From contig JAVFAS010000021.1 of NCBI GenBank assembly GCA_034002405.1, positions 1 to 47,815 of the forward strand: a stretch of DNA of 47,815 nt, given 5' to 3'. Both the position numbers and the translations under genes were made by a program. Origin of the DNA: SZUA-365 sp034002405. GTDB taxonomy: Bacteria > Bacteroidota > Ignavibacteria > SZUA-365. The notes beneath the pieces are model-generated. The model did no database searches and had not been told where the DNA came from. It saw nothing but the letters and a program-made list of their open reading frames with translations. Positions 15,928 through 24,970 of this stretch are shown here, piece by piece; the stretch's first letter is position 1, and the number at the start of each line of letters is the position of its first letter.

Positions 15928-17319
15928 ATGGAACAGATCAAGACCGCGCTCAACGAATCGAAGGCCGCCCGGTGGACGGCGCTCTTTCTCATCGCATTTT
16001 CGATGCTCGCCGCGTATTTCTTCGTCGACATGCTCGCCCCGCTGCAGCAGCTCCTCGAGGTCAGCTACAAGTGGAATCCGGAAGTCTACGGCACCTTTTC
16101 CGGCTCGGAATACTACCTGAACATGTTCGGCTTCCTGCTCATCTCCGGCATCATTCTCGACAAGCTCGGTATCCGCTTCACCGGCATTTTCTCCACCTTC
16201 CTGATGCTCTTCGGCGGCGTGCTCAAACTGTATGCGCTCACCGACACCTTCAACGCCGGCGGTTTCGGATTCGACTTCTTCAACTCCTTCATGACCTGGA
16301 TGCCCGCATCGGCGAAGCTCGCCTCGATGGGCTACGCGATTTTCGGTATCGGCGTCGAGATGTGCGGCATCACGGTGTCGAAAACCATCGTCAAATGGTT
16401 CAAGGGCAAGGAACTGGCGCTCGCGATGGGCATGGAAATGGCGACGGCGCGCATGGGCGCCTCGGGCGCGTTTTTCTTCTCCGCGATGATCGCGGGCAGC
16501 GAGCCGAGCCGTTCGGTGGTCGTGGGTTGCGCCCTGCTCGCCATCGGTGTGTTGACCTTCATCACCTACGTGATCGCGTTCGACCGGCCGTTCGAGCGTT
16601 CGCTCGGCGTCAAGGAAAAGGGAGAATCGGATGAGGAATTCAAGTTGAGCGATCTCGGGAAGATCGTCACCAACAAGGCGTTCTGGTACATCTCCCTGCT
16701 GTGCGTGCTGTTTTATTCCGCCGTGTTTCCCTTCCTCAAGTACGCGGTGAACATGATGCAGAACAAGCTCGGCGTCGCCGCCGAGACGGGCGGACTGATT
16801 TCCGGCCTGCTGCCGGTCGGCACGATCCTGCTGACGCCGATCATCGGCAACTACATCGACAAAAAAGGCAAGGCCGCCTCGACGATGATGCTCGGCGCGG
16901 GACTGCTTTTCGCGTCGCATCTGATTTTCGCCATCGCGCCGCCAAGCATGGTCCTGTACGTCATCGCCATCCTCATCCTCGGCGTGGCGTTCTCCCTCGT
17001 TCCTGCCTCGCTCTGGCCGTCGGTGCCGAAGGTGGTCGAGGAACGCTATCTCGGCTCGGCCTACGCGGTGGTGTTTCTGATCCAGAACTGGGGACTCGGT
17101 CTCATCCCCGCGCTGATCGGCATCATTCTGACCGCGGTCAATCCCGGCGTCGCCGAGGCCCTCGCCGCCGGCGATACGTCCGCCCGCTATGACTACACGA
17201 TCCCGATGCTGGTCTTCGCCTCGCTGGGCGTGCTCGCGATGGTGTTCGGCCTGCTGCTCAAGACGGAAGACAAGAAAAAAGCGTACGGACTCGAGGCGCC
17301 CACCGTGCAAGGCGGGTGA
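15928..17319 (+). CDS. MFS transporter
   Basis: A 463-residue inner-membrane protein with about 12 hydrophobic segments. The motif-A-like region between TM2 and TM3 is GIILDKLGIRFTG, and a long cytoplasmic loop is rich in charged residues (KEKGESDEEFKLSDL) midway. In overall layout it recalls the MFSD1-like branch, some members of which carry dipeptides; that is a weak inference, though the OPT neighbour is consistent. There is no clear Shine-Dalgarno sequence. It is followed by a terminator at 17344-17379. Confidence 0.85.
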   Translation: MEQIKTALNESKAARWTALFLIAFSMLAAYFFVDMLAPLQQLLEVSYKWNPEVYGTFSGSEYYLNMFGFLLISGIILDKLGIRFTGIFSTFLMLFGGVLKLYALTDTFNAGGFGFDFFNSFMTWMPASAKLASMGYAIFGIGVEMCGITVSKTIVKWFKGKELALAMGMEMATARMGASGAFFFSAMIAGSEPSRSVVVGCALLAIGVLTFITYVIAFDRPFERSLGVKEKGESDEEFKLSDLGKIVTNKAFWYISLLCVLFYSAVFPFLKYAVNMMQNKLGVAAETGGLISGLLPVGTILLTPIIGNYIDKKGKAASTMMLGAGLLFASHLIFAIAPPSMVLYVIAILILGVAFSLVPASLWPSVPKVVEERYLGSAYAVVFLIQNWGLGLIPALIGIILTAVNPGVAEALAAGDTSARYDYTIPMLVFASLGVLAMVFGLLLKTEDKKKAYGLEAPTVQGG

Positions 17320-17343
17320 TTCGAGACGGTTTGTTGCACGGAA

Positions 17344-17379
17344 CGGCGCGCGGCCATCGGTCGGGCGCCGGTTTTTTTT
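17344..17379 (+). terminator. Terminator after the MFS gene
   Basis: CGGCGC (17344-17349) pairs with GCGCCG (17365-17370), followed by G and a run of eight T (17372-17379). Confidence 0.8.
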
Positions 17380-17380
17380 G

Positions 17381-17411
17381 AGGGGAATGAGGGGAATGAG
17401 GGGAATCAGGG
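17381..17411. repeat. 9-bp tandem repeat AGGGGAATG (array 1)
   Basis: Three and a half units of AGGGGAATG/C run into the stop codon of the minus-strand phosphatase gene (TGA at 17408-17406). The same unit forms arrays at 19262-19334 and 22489-22550. Confidence 0.9.
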
Positions 17412-19151
17412 GGGGAGGCGTTGGAAGAGGAGCATGGTGATGTCGTCGGACTGGGGGGCGCCGCGGGTGAAGTCGACGATTTCGTCGCGGATGCGTCGCA
17501 GCAGGTCATCGACGGGGAGATGACGCTGTGCGATGAGCAGTTGTTGCAAGCGCTCGTCGGTGAATTCTTCCTGATCGCGGGACATGGCTTCGTTGACGCC
17601 GTCGGTGTAACAGACGAGGGTCTCGCCCGCCGCGAGATGGATTGTCCCGACCGCGTAGGGCGGGGTGTGAGCGAGGATGCCGAGAATGAGGCCGCCTTCG
17701 TTCAGTGCCGTGACGCGTCCGTCGGAATGCAGGAGATAAGGAGGATTGTGTCCGGCATTGACGTACGTGAAGGTGTGCGCGTGAGTGTCGAGCAGTCCCC
17801 AGAAAAACGTAATGAACTTGTCGGGACTGGTATTGGAATGAATCAGGGCGTTGATGCCGGCCGTGGCCTCGGACAGCGGCAACCGCAGGGGAGCGATGAT
17901 GCGCAGGGCGGCCTGGACGTTGGCCATCAACAGCGATGCGGGCACGCCCTTGCCGGAGACGTCGGCGATGGCGAGAATGAATTCATGCGCCGACAGCGGG
18001 ATCACGTCGTAGTAGTCGCCGCCGACGAGTTGGGAGGATTCGTTGACGGCCGCGATGCGGTAGCCGTCGGGTGCCGGAATCGATTTCGGCAACAGTCCTT
18101 TCTGGATACTTTTCGCGACGCTCAGCTCCTGCTCCATCTTCTGCTTCTCGATGGTCTCCTTCACCAGCCGGGCGTTTTCGAGCGCCGAGATCGTGATGTT
18201 CGCCAACGCGTGCAGGTATTCGAGTTCACTGCGGTCGAAGGACAGACCGCCGACGCGCGGACCGAGACAGAGCATGCCGCGCAACTGGTTCTGCGTGAGC
18301 ATGGGAATGATCGTGTGCAGTCCCGCCGCCTGCAGCCATTGCTCGTGCGGCAGTTCGGCAGGGTGCCGCTCGGAAAACACCAGCGTTTCGCGCAGCGTCT
18401 GCAAGCGATCGGTCAGCGCGTCGTCCTCGACGAAATCGGGATTCTTCACCAGCACGGGACGCAACCGGGTGCCGTCGTGCGTGAAGACCACAAAGCGCAG
18501 CACGCGCAGCTGTCCCATCAGCGCGTAGCCAAGAATTCGGAGAATATCATCCGGAATGAAGGTGGTATTCATTTCGCGGCTGATCTCGAACAGGGTGTTC
18601 ATCTCCTGGATCTTCGTGTCCAGCCGCCGGTTGACCCCGCGGAGCTGCTCGATCGACAATGCATTCCGTACCGCACTCGCCGCGACGGCGGCCACGGACT
18701 CGAGAAAGGTGAGATCGGATGAAACGAAGGGTTTGCCGGTCAGTTTGCGCCCGAGCACGATGATGCCTACCATGCGCTCGTCCAGCAACATCGGGATCAC
18801 GATTTCCAGTTCGCACCCGCGCGCGCATGCCGCGAAGGCACGGATCGTCTCTTCCGGCGATTCCATCAGCGCGGCGGTGGTCACGAAATGCTCCCAGCCC
18901 AGCGGAATGAAAAACTCGTCGCGCAGGCGCTCGGCCGGGATTCCCTTCACCGAGCGGACCCGGTACCGCCGTTCCTCGGTCTCCACCAGCACCGCGCCGC
19001 GCGTGACCATCAGCTTGCCCATCGACGAGAGCAGCACATTGCCGAGAATGAAATCCAGATCGGTCGACGCGTTCAGCACGTTGCTCAATTCGAGCAGCGC
19101 GGCGCTGTCGGAAATGATGTCCTGCGCGTTGAAGGCGTTCTCGGGTGACAT
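17406..19151 (-). CDS. Cytoplasmic GAF-GAF-SpoIIE (PP2C-type) phosphatase
   Basis: A 581-residue product. Two GAF-like sensor domains (~20-170 and ~190-340) lead through a helical linker (KMEQELSVAKSIQKGLLP) into a SpoIIE/RsbU-type PP2C phosphatase domain (~365-578). That domain has GGDYYDVI, IADVSGKGVPASLLMANVQ, CYTDGVNEA and QSDDITMLLF; the acidic residues coordinate the metal pair. It should dephosphorylate the STAS anti-anti-sigma protein encoded nearby in response to small molecules sensed by the GAF domains. No membrane segment is present. It lies after the anti-sigma gene, separated by an array of 9-bp repeats. Confidence 0.9.
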   Translation of the reverse strand: MSPENAFNAQDIISDSAALLELSNVLNASTDLDFILGNVLLSSMGKLMVTRGAVLVETEERRYRVRSVKGIPAERLRDEFFIPLGWEHFVTTAALMESPEETIRAFAACARGCELEIVIPMLLDERMVGIIVLGRKLTGKPFVSSDLTFLESVAAVAASAVRNALSIEQLRGVNRRLDTKIQEMNTLFEISREMNTTFIPDDILRILGYALMGQLRVLRFVVFTHDGTRLRPVLVKNPDFVEDDALTDRLQTLRETLVFSERHPAELPHEQWLQAAGLHTIIPMLTQNQLRGMLCLGPRVGGLSFDRSELEYLHALANITISALENARLVKETIEKQKMEQELSVAKSIQKGLLPKSIPAPDGYRIAAVNESSQLVGGDYYDVIPLSAHEFILAIADVSGKGVPASLLMANVQAALRIIAPLRLPLSEATAGINALIHSNTSPDKFITFFWGLLDTHAHTFTYVNAGHNPPYLLHSDGRVTALNEGGLILGILAHTPPYAVGTIHLAAGETLVCYTDGVNEAMSRDQEEFTDERLQQLLIAQRHLPVDDLLRRIRDEIVDFTRGAPQSDDITMLLFQRLPP

Positions 19152-19261
19152 GGGCGCGGTGGTGGTGATCGGAAGTGGGAAATATAGTGAATCCAGACGG
19201 GAGGGGGAAGGGGGAAGGGAATACGGGGAGTGGTGAAAAAGTCAGGATGTCGAACGGTCAA

Positions 19262-19334
19262 AGGGAATGAGGGGAATGAGGGGAATGAGGGGAATGAGGG
19301 GAATGAGGGGAATGAGGGGAATGAGGGGAATGGG
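19262..19334. repeat. 9-bp tandem repeat AGGGGAATG (array 2)
   Basis: Eight near-perfect units of AGGGGAATG end against the stop codon of the minus-strand anti-sigma gene (19337-19335). Upstream, 19190-19230 is a looser G/A-rich version. The unit matches arrays 1 and 3. Confidence 0.95.
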
Positions 19335-19796
19335 TCAGGCGGGGAGGTATTTGATGAGGCGGATGGTGTTGCGGTCGCCGACGGCGGGACCGAATTCCAC
19401 TTCGTCCATGAGCTTCTTCATGAGCACGATGCCGAGTCCGCCATGACGGAGTTTGCGGAAATACTCGGTCATGTCGGGCGCGGTGTATTTGCTGCTGTCG
19501 AAGGACACGCCGCTGTCGAGAATTTCGACGATGAATTTTCGGTTGGTTTTCCCGGCGCTCTGCACGCTGAGCCGGATTTCGATGATGCCGTCGGGATTGT
19601 ATTTGTAGGCGTGCTTGATAATGTTCGTGCATGCCTCGTCGATCGCCAATTCAATCTTGCCCACTTCCCCCTCGCTGAATCCGAACGCCCGTGCGGCGTT
19701 GGACACGAAGCTCCGCATATCCGCCAGCAATTCTGTTCTGCTCTGGATCTGCAGGGTCTGGATGGTATGGAGGTTCGGATCAGCCAAGTTTGCCAC
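19335..19796 (-). CDS. Anti-sigma factor / serine kinase of the RsbW family
   Basis: A 153-residue HATPase-type protein: N-box ELAIDEACTNIIKHAYKY, EILDSGVSF for G1, and HGGLGIVLMKKLMDEV for G2. RsbW/SpoIIAB-like proteins bind a sigma factor (or another partner) and phosphorylate a STAS antagonist. Here the STAS gene lies 30 bases upstream in the same operon and SpoIIE phosphatases flank both. No sigma-factor gene lies in the window, so the final target is not shown. Confidence 0.9.
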   Translation of the reverse strand: MANLADPNLHTIQTLQIQSRTELLADMRSFVSNAARAFGFSEGEVGKIELAIDEACTNIIKHAYKYNPDGIIEIRLSVQSAGKTNRKFIVEILDSGVSFDSSKYTAPDMTEYFRKLRHGGLGIVLMKKLMDEVEFGPAVGDRNTIRLIKYLPA

Positions 19797-19826
19797 GGTG
19801 TCTGCGTCAGTACGGCTTGCGGGGTG

Positions 19827-20192
19827 TTACGAAGGATTCACGGATTTGTTCAGGAATTTTCCGACGGCCTCCTCCTCGCTGTCGAAAATTTCATACAACA
19901 TCGGAAAGCCGAGAAGGTCGAACACATTATAGACCCGGGGAGACATATTGCTGAGCTTGATGTCCCCGTCGTTACTGCGCACATCCTCGATGAACTGCAT
20001 CAGCACGCCGAGTCCCGCGCTGCTGATATACGACAGATCACGGAAATTCACGACAATGTTGAACCGTGCCTGGCTGAGATGGTGCTGGAACGTGCGCTCG
20101 AGTTCCGGCGCCGTATGCGCGTCGAGATACCCTTTCAGCTCGAAGATGGACACGGCGTCCCGTTGTCGGACACCGACCGAAAATTCACTCAT
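19827..20192 (-). CDS. STAS-domain anti-anti-sigma factor
   Basis: A 121-residue single STAS domain with the phospho-site region NFRDLSYISSAGLGVLMQF; one of the serines before AGLG is the expected target of the RsbW-like kinase. The ATG at 20192 is preferred over an upstream one at 20255 because GAGGAG stands just before it and the domain begins there. It lies between the membrane phosphatase and the anti-sigma gene. Confidence 0.92.
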   Translation of the reverse strand: MSEFSVGVRQRDAVSIFELKGYLDAHTAPELERTFQHHLSQARFNIVVNFRDLSYISSAGLGVLMQFIEDVRSNDGDIKLSNMSPRVYNVFDLLGFPMLYEIFDSEEEAVGKFLNKSVNPS

Positions 20193-20251
20193 ACCTGGCT
20201 CCTCAATTCCGGATGATATCGCAATGCTAATGTAATCATTCTGGAGGATAA

Positions 20252-22378
20252 TCAAATTCCGCCGCGCCAGCGCAGGACGAGCACGGTGATATCGTCTTCC
20301 GCCTCGCTGCGCGCGCTGTGCGCGCGCACGTCGCGGAGGATGGCATCGAGGATGTCCCGGGCGCCATGACCGGACGCCGCGGTTACCGTCGCGGCGAGCC
20401 GTGTCGTCGCGAATTCCTGGTCGGAGGCGTCGCGTGCCTCGGTGACGCCGTCGGTGTACAGGACCACGATGTCCTCTGCCTCGAGACGGATGTATTCCTC
20501 GCGCAGCGACTCGGCGAAGCGGGTGCTGCCGTCGAGGCCCAGCGCCATGCCCTCGGGCTGGAGAAACCGCGCCTCGCCGTTGCGGACGTGCAGAAGGGGA
20601 CAGTGCCCCGCCCGTGAAAACGCCAGCGTGCCTGTACGCGTGTGCAACACGGCGTACAGCAGGCTGATGAAGGATTTCCGCTCCATGCTGTTGCAGAGCG
20701 GTGCGTTCATGCGCACCAACACGTCGCGCGTCGAATCGCTTCTGCTTCCGCCGAGTGACTGGAAAATTCCCTTCACCTGTGCCATGTACAGCGCGGCGGA
20801 TACGCCCTTGCCCGAGACATCCCCGACCACGAAGCCCAGATGCGCGTCGTCGAGTGGGAGCACATCGTAATAATCACCGCCGACCTCGTAGGCGGGAATC
20901 GATTGCGCGGCGATCTCGAAATGCGGGGAAGACGGCAGTTCCTGCGGCAGCAGGCTGCGCTGCATCGTCTGCGCCACGAGCAGCTCCTGCTCCATCCGCT
21001 CCTTGACAATCGACTCGCGGATGAGCGTGCTGTTCTCGATCGCGACCGAGACCATGTCGGCGAAGGCCGAGAGCACATTGACGGCGTCCTTGTCGAAGGT
21101 GTAGGCCTCCGTGCGTGTCACGCAGAGCAAGCCGATGATTTCGCCGTGGCTGATCAACGGCGCCAGGATCATGCACCCGATCCCGCGCATCTTTCGTGTC
21201 GTGGCGTCGATGCGCCGGTCGTTCGCGAAGTCCTGCACCAACACGGCGTGCGCCGCGTCCACGGCGAGCTGCCGCAACGGACGTCCGTCCGACGTGCGCA
21301 GCGCGGCGATGTCCTCCTGCGCGATGTTCTTGAGGGAATTGGCGACGATGCCGCGCGTCGTGTCTGGATTTCCGCCGCGCTTGCCACGTCCGTTGATCGC
21401 GAACAGTTCGAGCCATGCCGCGTGTCCCTCGCTCACCTCCAACGCCAGATGCGTGGTCGTCGCCATCAGTTCATCGAAATCAAACACCTGCGTGATCAGC
21501 CGGCTGAGGTTCTGCAAAGTGGATATTTCCATCTTTTTCCGGTCGAACTCCTTCGCCGTCGGGAGATGCAGCAGCGTCCCGGCGAAGGCGATGCCCATCG
21601 TCACGGTGCCGAAATAGAAGGACAGCGACACGAAGCCATGCAGCAGCGGATGAAAGGCACGCAGGGCGCTGTGCAGGATCTCTCCGCTGCCGGAATAGAT
21701 CGACAGGATGAGGAAGAAGACGAAACCGAACAACGAGAGCAGGAGGTTGATGAATTTCTCGCGCCGCGAAAGCACGAGAATCCACGAAAAGTGGAAGGCG
21801 TTGACGACGATACCGATCAGCGCGAGGACGTAGGCGATCGTGGCGGCGATGTCCAATACCGCGATACCGAACCCATTGGGCGAAGCGAGCAGATCGAGCA
21901 ACAGATGCAGGCCCGCCGCCGCGAGCAGAAACAGATAGTTGCGTCGGGTATTCTTCCGCCGTTTCAGAAAAACCAGACGGGAGAGAGCGACGAAGACGAC
22001 CATCGCACAGGCCCCGCCGATGGCCGACAGTGCGGCGGAAACGACCAGGGAGGAAAAGGACGTCGGTGCGAGCAGTCCGGCCGTGTCGGTGAACCGTGCC
22101 TCCACCGTCAGCTGCGCTACGCCGATCATCAGCAGCAGCGCGGTCGCCGCGATCACCGCGCGGCCGATCAGCTGGATGGGCGGATGGTCATCGGCCGTGG
22201 TCGCACGGTAGTAGTACCACCCACCGCCACCGAAGGCCACGACCACCAGCAGGGTGTGGAAGGCGTCGCCCTCGAGTGCGCCCGACGTGGCAAGTGCGCG
22301 CTGGACGAACACGTAGATGAAGTCCAGCGCGAGTCCGGCCGCGGCCGCAAGAAGAATGATACGCTGACGGAAGTTCAT
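20252..22378 (-). CDS. Membrane-bound GAF-SpoIIE phosphatase
   Basis: 708 residues from the ATG at 22378. The first ~290 residues hold about seven or eight hydrophobic segments, an uncharacterised polytopic sensor. A GAF domain (~300-450) follows, then the linker KERMEQELLVAQTMQRSLLP and a PP2C domain with GGDYYDVLP, VGDVSGKGVSAALYMAQVKG, LYTDGVTEA and EDDITVLVLRW. It is first in the partner-switching cluster, 59 bases before the STAS gene. Together with the cytoplasmic phosphatase it gives two inputs, membrane and cytosolic, onto one STAS/anti-sigma pair. The upstream 87 in-frame bases were left out because the membrane domain starts at this Met. Confidence 0.88.
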   Translation of the reverse strand: MNFRQRIILLAAAAGLALDFIYVFVQRALATSGALEGDAFHTLLVVVAFGGGGWYYYRATTADDHPPIQLIGRAVIAATALLLMIGVAQLTVEARFTDTAGLLAPTSFSSLVVSAALSAIGGACAMVVFVALSRLVFLKRRKNTRRNYLFLLAAAGLHLLLDLLASPNGFGIAVLDIAATIAYVLALIGIVVNAFHFSWILVLSRREKFINLLLSLFGFVFFLILSIYSGSGEILHSALRAFHPLLHGFVSLSFYFGTVTMGIAFAGTLLHLPTAKEFDRKKMEISTLQNLSRLITQVFDFDELMATTTHLALEVSEGHAAWLELFAINGRGKRGGNPDTTRGIVANSLKNIAQEDIAALRTSDGRPLRQLAVDAAHAVLVQDFANDRRIDATTRKMRGIGCMILAPLISHGEIIGLLCVTRTEAYTFDKDAVNVLSAFADMVSVAIENSTLIRESIVKERMEQELLVAQTMQRSLLPQELPSSPHFEIAAQSIPAYEVGGDYYDVLPLDDAHLGFVVGDVSGKGVSAALYMAQVKGIFQSLGGSRSDSTRDVLVRMNAPLCNSMERKSFISLLYAVLHTRTGTLAFSRAGHCPLLHVRNGEARFLQPEGMALGLDGSTRFAESLREEYIRLEAEDIVVLYTDGVTEARDASDQEFATTRLAATVTAASGHGARDILDAILRDVRAHSARSEAEDDITVLVLRWRGGI

Positions 22379-22488
22379 GACTCGGTGATCAGGCCTGCTT
22401 CCGGAACGGTCCGGAATGCGGATATGCGCAGGGCATACGGCGATACGGGGATCAGGTTGCAGCAATATAGGGAATCAGGGCTAAAGAC

Positions 22489-22550
22489 GGGAATGAGGGG
22501 AATGAGGGGAATGAGGGGAATAAGGGGAATAAGGGGAATGGGGGGAATGG
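22489..22550. repeat. 9-bp tandem repeat GGGGAATGA (array 3)
   Basis: Seven units: GGGAATGA, GGGGAATGA twice, GGGGAATAA twice, GGGGAATGG twice. It lies between the divergent membrane phosphatase (start 22378) and the OppF-like gene (start about 22609), so here it sits in a promoter region. The same unit occurs at 17381 and 19262. Confidence 0.95.
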
Positions 22551-22608
22551 TTGTGTTTTCGTGTATGACCCGGATGTTTGCTATTTTATTCGGAATGAAT
22601 GCAGGTGC

Positions 22609-23652
22609 GTGTTGAATTCTCCGCTGCTTGAGGTCGATGGGGTGAAGAAGTGGTTTCCCGTGCGCGGGGGACCCCTGCGTGCGTCGACGCCGCAGGTGCG
22701 CGCGGTGGACGGCGTGCGGTTCTGTATCCAGCGGGGCGAGGTACTTGGACTGGTCGGGGAATCGGGCTGCGGCAAGAGCACGCTGGCGCGGGTGATCATG
22801 CAGCTGCTGCCCCTGACCGCCGGCACGGTGCGTTTCGAAGGCAAGGATATCAGTACTGTCCGAGGTGCGGCGCAGTGCGCGATCCGCAAGCGCATGCAGA
22901 TGGTGTTTCAGGATCCGTACTCTTCGCTGAACCCCCGGCTCACCGTCGGCGCCGCGCTGCGTGAGGTGCTGCATGTGCATGAGATCGTGCCGCGCGCGGA
23001 AATCGGCGGGCGGATCAGTGCCTTGCTGCAAATGGTCGGACTCAACGATTTTCATGCCCGACGCTATCCACATGAATTCAGCAGCGGCCAGCGGCAGCGC
23101 ATCGGCATCGCGCGCGCCCTGGCGGTCGAACCGTTGTTTCTCGTGTGTGACGAGCCCGTGTCCGCCCTCGATGTTTCCATCCAGGCGCAGATTCTCAATC
23201 TGCTTTCCGATTTACGGGAAGCACTGTCATTGACCTATTTGTTCATCTCGCATGATCTGGCGGTGGTCCGGCATGTGGCCGATCGCATCGCGGTCATGTA
23301 TCTCGGACGCCTCGTCGAACTCGGCGACACCGAGGCGATCATCCGTGCACCGCGCCACCCCTACACGCGTGCCCTGCTCGCCTCGGCACCCATCGCGGAT
23401 CCCGATGTCGTCCGTGTCCGACCCATGCTCGGGACCGACGTGCCGAGTCCGGTCAATCTTCCAGACGGCTGCACGTTTCATACACGCTGTCCGGAGGCCT
23501 TCGCCGATTGCAAGCGGGTCGTCCCCGACTTCGCCGAAGTGGCGGACGGCCACCGGGTGAGCTGCTTGCTCCACGATGCGTGCTGGCCCGACGGTGCCAC
23601 GCGGGATCCCGACGTTCATTCTGTCGCACCCATGTCCGAACATGATGGCTGA
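22609..23652 (+). CDS. Oligopeptide-type ABC transporter ATP-binding protein (OppF/DppF-like)
   Basis: About 347 residues from a GTG at 22609; the TTG at 22612 and the GTG at 22561 are alternatives. It shows Walker A GESGCGKST, Q-loop VFQDPYSSLNPR, signature FSSGQRQRIGIARAL, Walker B LVCDEPVSALDVS, and the Cys-containing C-terminal oligopeptide-transporter segment (GCTFHTRCPEA). It should power a peptide or nickel importer, but no permease or binding-protein gene is adjacent, so its partners are encoded elsewhere. The end overlaps the MEMO-like gene. Confidence 0.88.
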   Translation: MLNSPLLEVDGVKKWFPVRGGPLRASTPQVRAVDGVRFCIQRGEVLGLVGESGCGKSTLARVIMQLLPLTAGTVRFEGKDISTVRGAAQCAIRKRMQMVFQDPYSSLNPRLTVGAALREVLHVHEIVPRAEIGGRISALLQMVGLNDFHARRYPHEFSSGQRQRIGIARALAVEPLFLVCDEPVSALDVSIQAQILNLLSDLREALSLTYLFISHDLAVVRHVADRIAVMYLGRLVELGDTEAIIRAPRHPYTRALLASAPIADPDVVRVRPMLGTDVPSPVNLPDGCTFHTRCPEAFADCKRVVPDFAEVADGHRVSCLLHDACWPDGATRDPDVHSVAPMSEHDG

Positions 23653-24970
23653 ACTCTTTGACTCCCTGACCGCGCCGATTCCCCCCTTGCGCGACGACCT
23701 CGAACTTCTGCCCTATCAGAAGGATGGGGAGGAACTGCGTATCCTTCGCGATCCCTCCGGGTATTCCGAGCAGATGCTTGTCTTTCGTCCCGCGGCCATG
23801 GCGCTGCTGCGGCTGTTCGACGGTCGGCGCAGTATTCAAGACTTGCGTGACGGCATCCACCGTGAAACCGGCACCGATCTCGCCGCCGATCAACTGCTCG
23901 ACATCGTTCGCTCGCTCGATCGCTACCATTTCCTTGCCAACGCGCGCTTCACGACATGGCGTGACGAACACGACGCGGAATACCTCGCACGGGATCGACG
24001 TCCGGCGGCACATGCCGGACATTCGTATCCGGAAGATCCGGAAGAACTGGCGGATTTCCTTCACGATCTCTTCGCGGCCGACGGGGGCGCGGTGGAACCC
24101 GGCAGGTTGCTGGGTGTGATCTGTCCGCATATCGACCTGCAGATCGGTCCGCAGGTGTACGTGCCGGCCTTCCGCCAGCTTGCGTCCGCCGACGTCGATA
24201 CCGTGGTCGTCCTCGGCACGAGCCACTATTCCGCCGAGGATCTTTTCATTCTCACCGCGAAGGATTTTGTCACACCGCTCGGCACCATGCGCACGGACCG
24301 CGAATTCGTCGAACTGCTGCACACGGAGTCGGGCGGGATCTTCACCCGCCGCGATGTGGCGCACCGCCAGGAACATTCCATCGAATTCCCGGTCGTGTTT
24401 CTCCAGCATGTGTTTGGCAACGATCGTGTGCGTCTGGTTCCGATCCTGTGTACGTCCTTCGAGGAATTTCTCGTCGAAGGCCGGGACCCCGGGGAAGACG
24501 AACGGTACACGGCGTTCCTCCGCGCGTTTCATGCCGCGACCGCGCGGCTGGGGCGGAAGGTTGCGTTCGTGCTCAGTGTCGACTGGTCGCACGTGGGACG
24601 AAAGTTCGGTGACGATGTCGATGCCGCCGATGTCCTTGTCGCATTGGAAAAATTCGATCGCGAGCAGCTCACCGCGCTCGAGCGCTGTGATGCCGCCGCG
24701 TTCCGCACGCTGCTGCGCGACTCGCGCAACGCCACGAAAATCGACGGCTTCTCCTGCATCACGACGTTCTTCGACCTTGCGCAACCCCGGCGCGGCGTGC
24801 TGTTCGACTATCAGCAATGGCATGAGGAAGAACGCGCCTCGGCGGTCACGTTCGCGAGCATGGCATTTTTCGCGGATGACGTGGATCAAACAGATGACGG
24901 TGATCATGCGGATGACCTGGATGAAACGGATGAGCTGGATGAAACGGATGACATGGAGGAGACGCCGTGA
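23642..24970 (+). CDS. MEMO-family protein (AmmeMemoRadiSam system protein B) with N-terminal PqqD-like domain and acidic repeat tail
   Basis: 442 residues from the ATG at 23642 (or 23645), overlapping the OppF-like stop. Residues ~15-95 resemble a PqqD-type winged-helix segment (FRPAAMALLRLFDGRRSIQDL). The MEMO domain follows with metal-site-like histidines: CPHIDLQIG, LGTSHYSAEDLF, RQEHSIEFPVVFLQ and SVDWSHVG. Its fold is related to class III dioxygenases; the bacterial function is unsettled. The last ~35 residues are an acidic near-repeat (LDETDELDETDDME). The usual partners AMMECR1 and a radical SAM protein are not adjacent. The stop overlaps the tatD start (GTGA). Confidence 0.82.
   Translation: MMAELFDSLTAPIPPLRDDLELLPYQKDGEELRILRDPSGYSEQMLVFRPAAMALLRLFDGRRSIQDLRDGIHRETGTDLAADQLLDIVRSLDRYHFLANARFTTWRDEHDAEYLARDRRPAAHAGHSYPEDPEELADFLHDLFAADGGAVEPGRLLGVICPHIDLQIGPQVYVPAFRQLASADVDTVVVLGTSHYSAEDLFILTAKDFVTPLGTMRTDREFVELLHTESGGIFTRRDVAHRQEHSIEFPVVFLQHVFGNDRVRLVPILCTSFEEFLVEGRDPGEDERYTAFLRAFHAATARLGRKVAFVLSVDWSHVGRKFGDDVDAADVLVALEKFDREQLTALERCDAAAFRTLLRDSRNATKIDGFSCITTFFDLAQPRRGVLFDYQQWHEEERASAVTFASMAFFADDVDQTDDGDHADDLDETDELDETDDMEETP

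Noticed and set aside
19230..20216. Plus-strand frame starting with a GNE tripeptide repeat
   Set aside because: The repeat is the 9-bp intergenic array and the rest is antisense to the anti-sigma and STAS genes.
20840..22615. Long plus-strand frame opposite the membrane phosphatase
   Set aside because: Antisense shadow; ends in the repeat-coded GMRGMRGIRG stretch and has no signal or domain.
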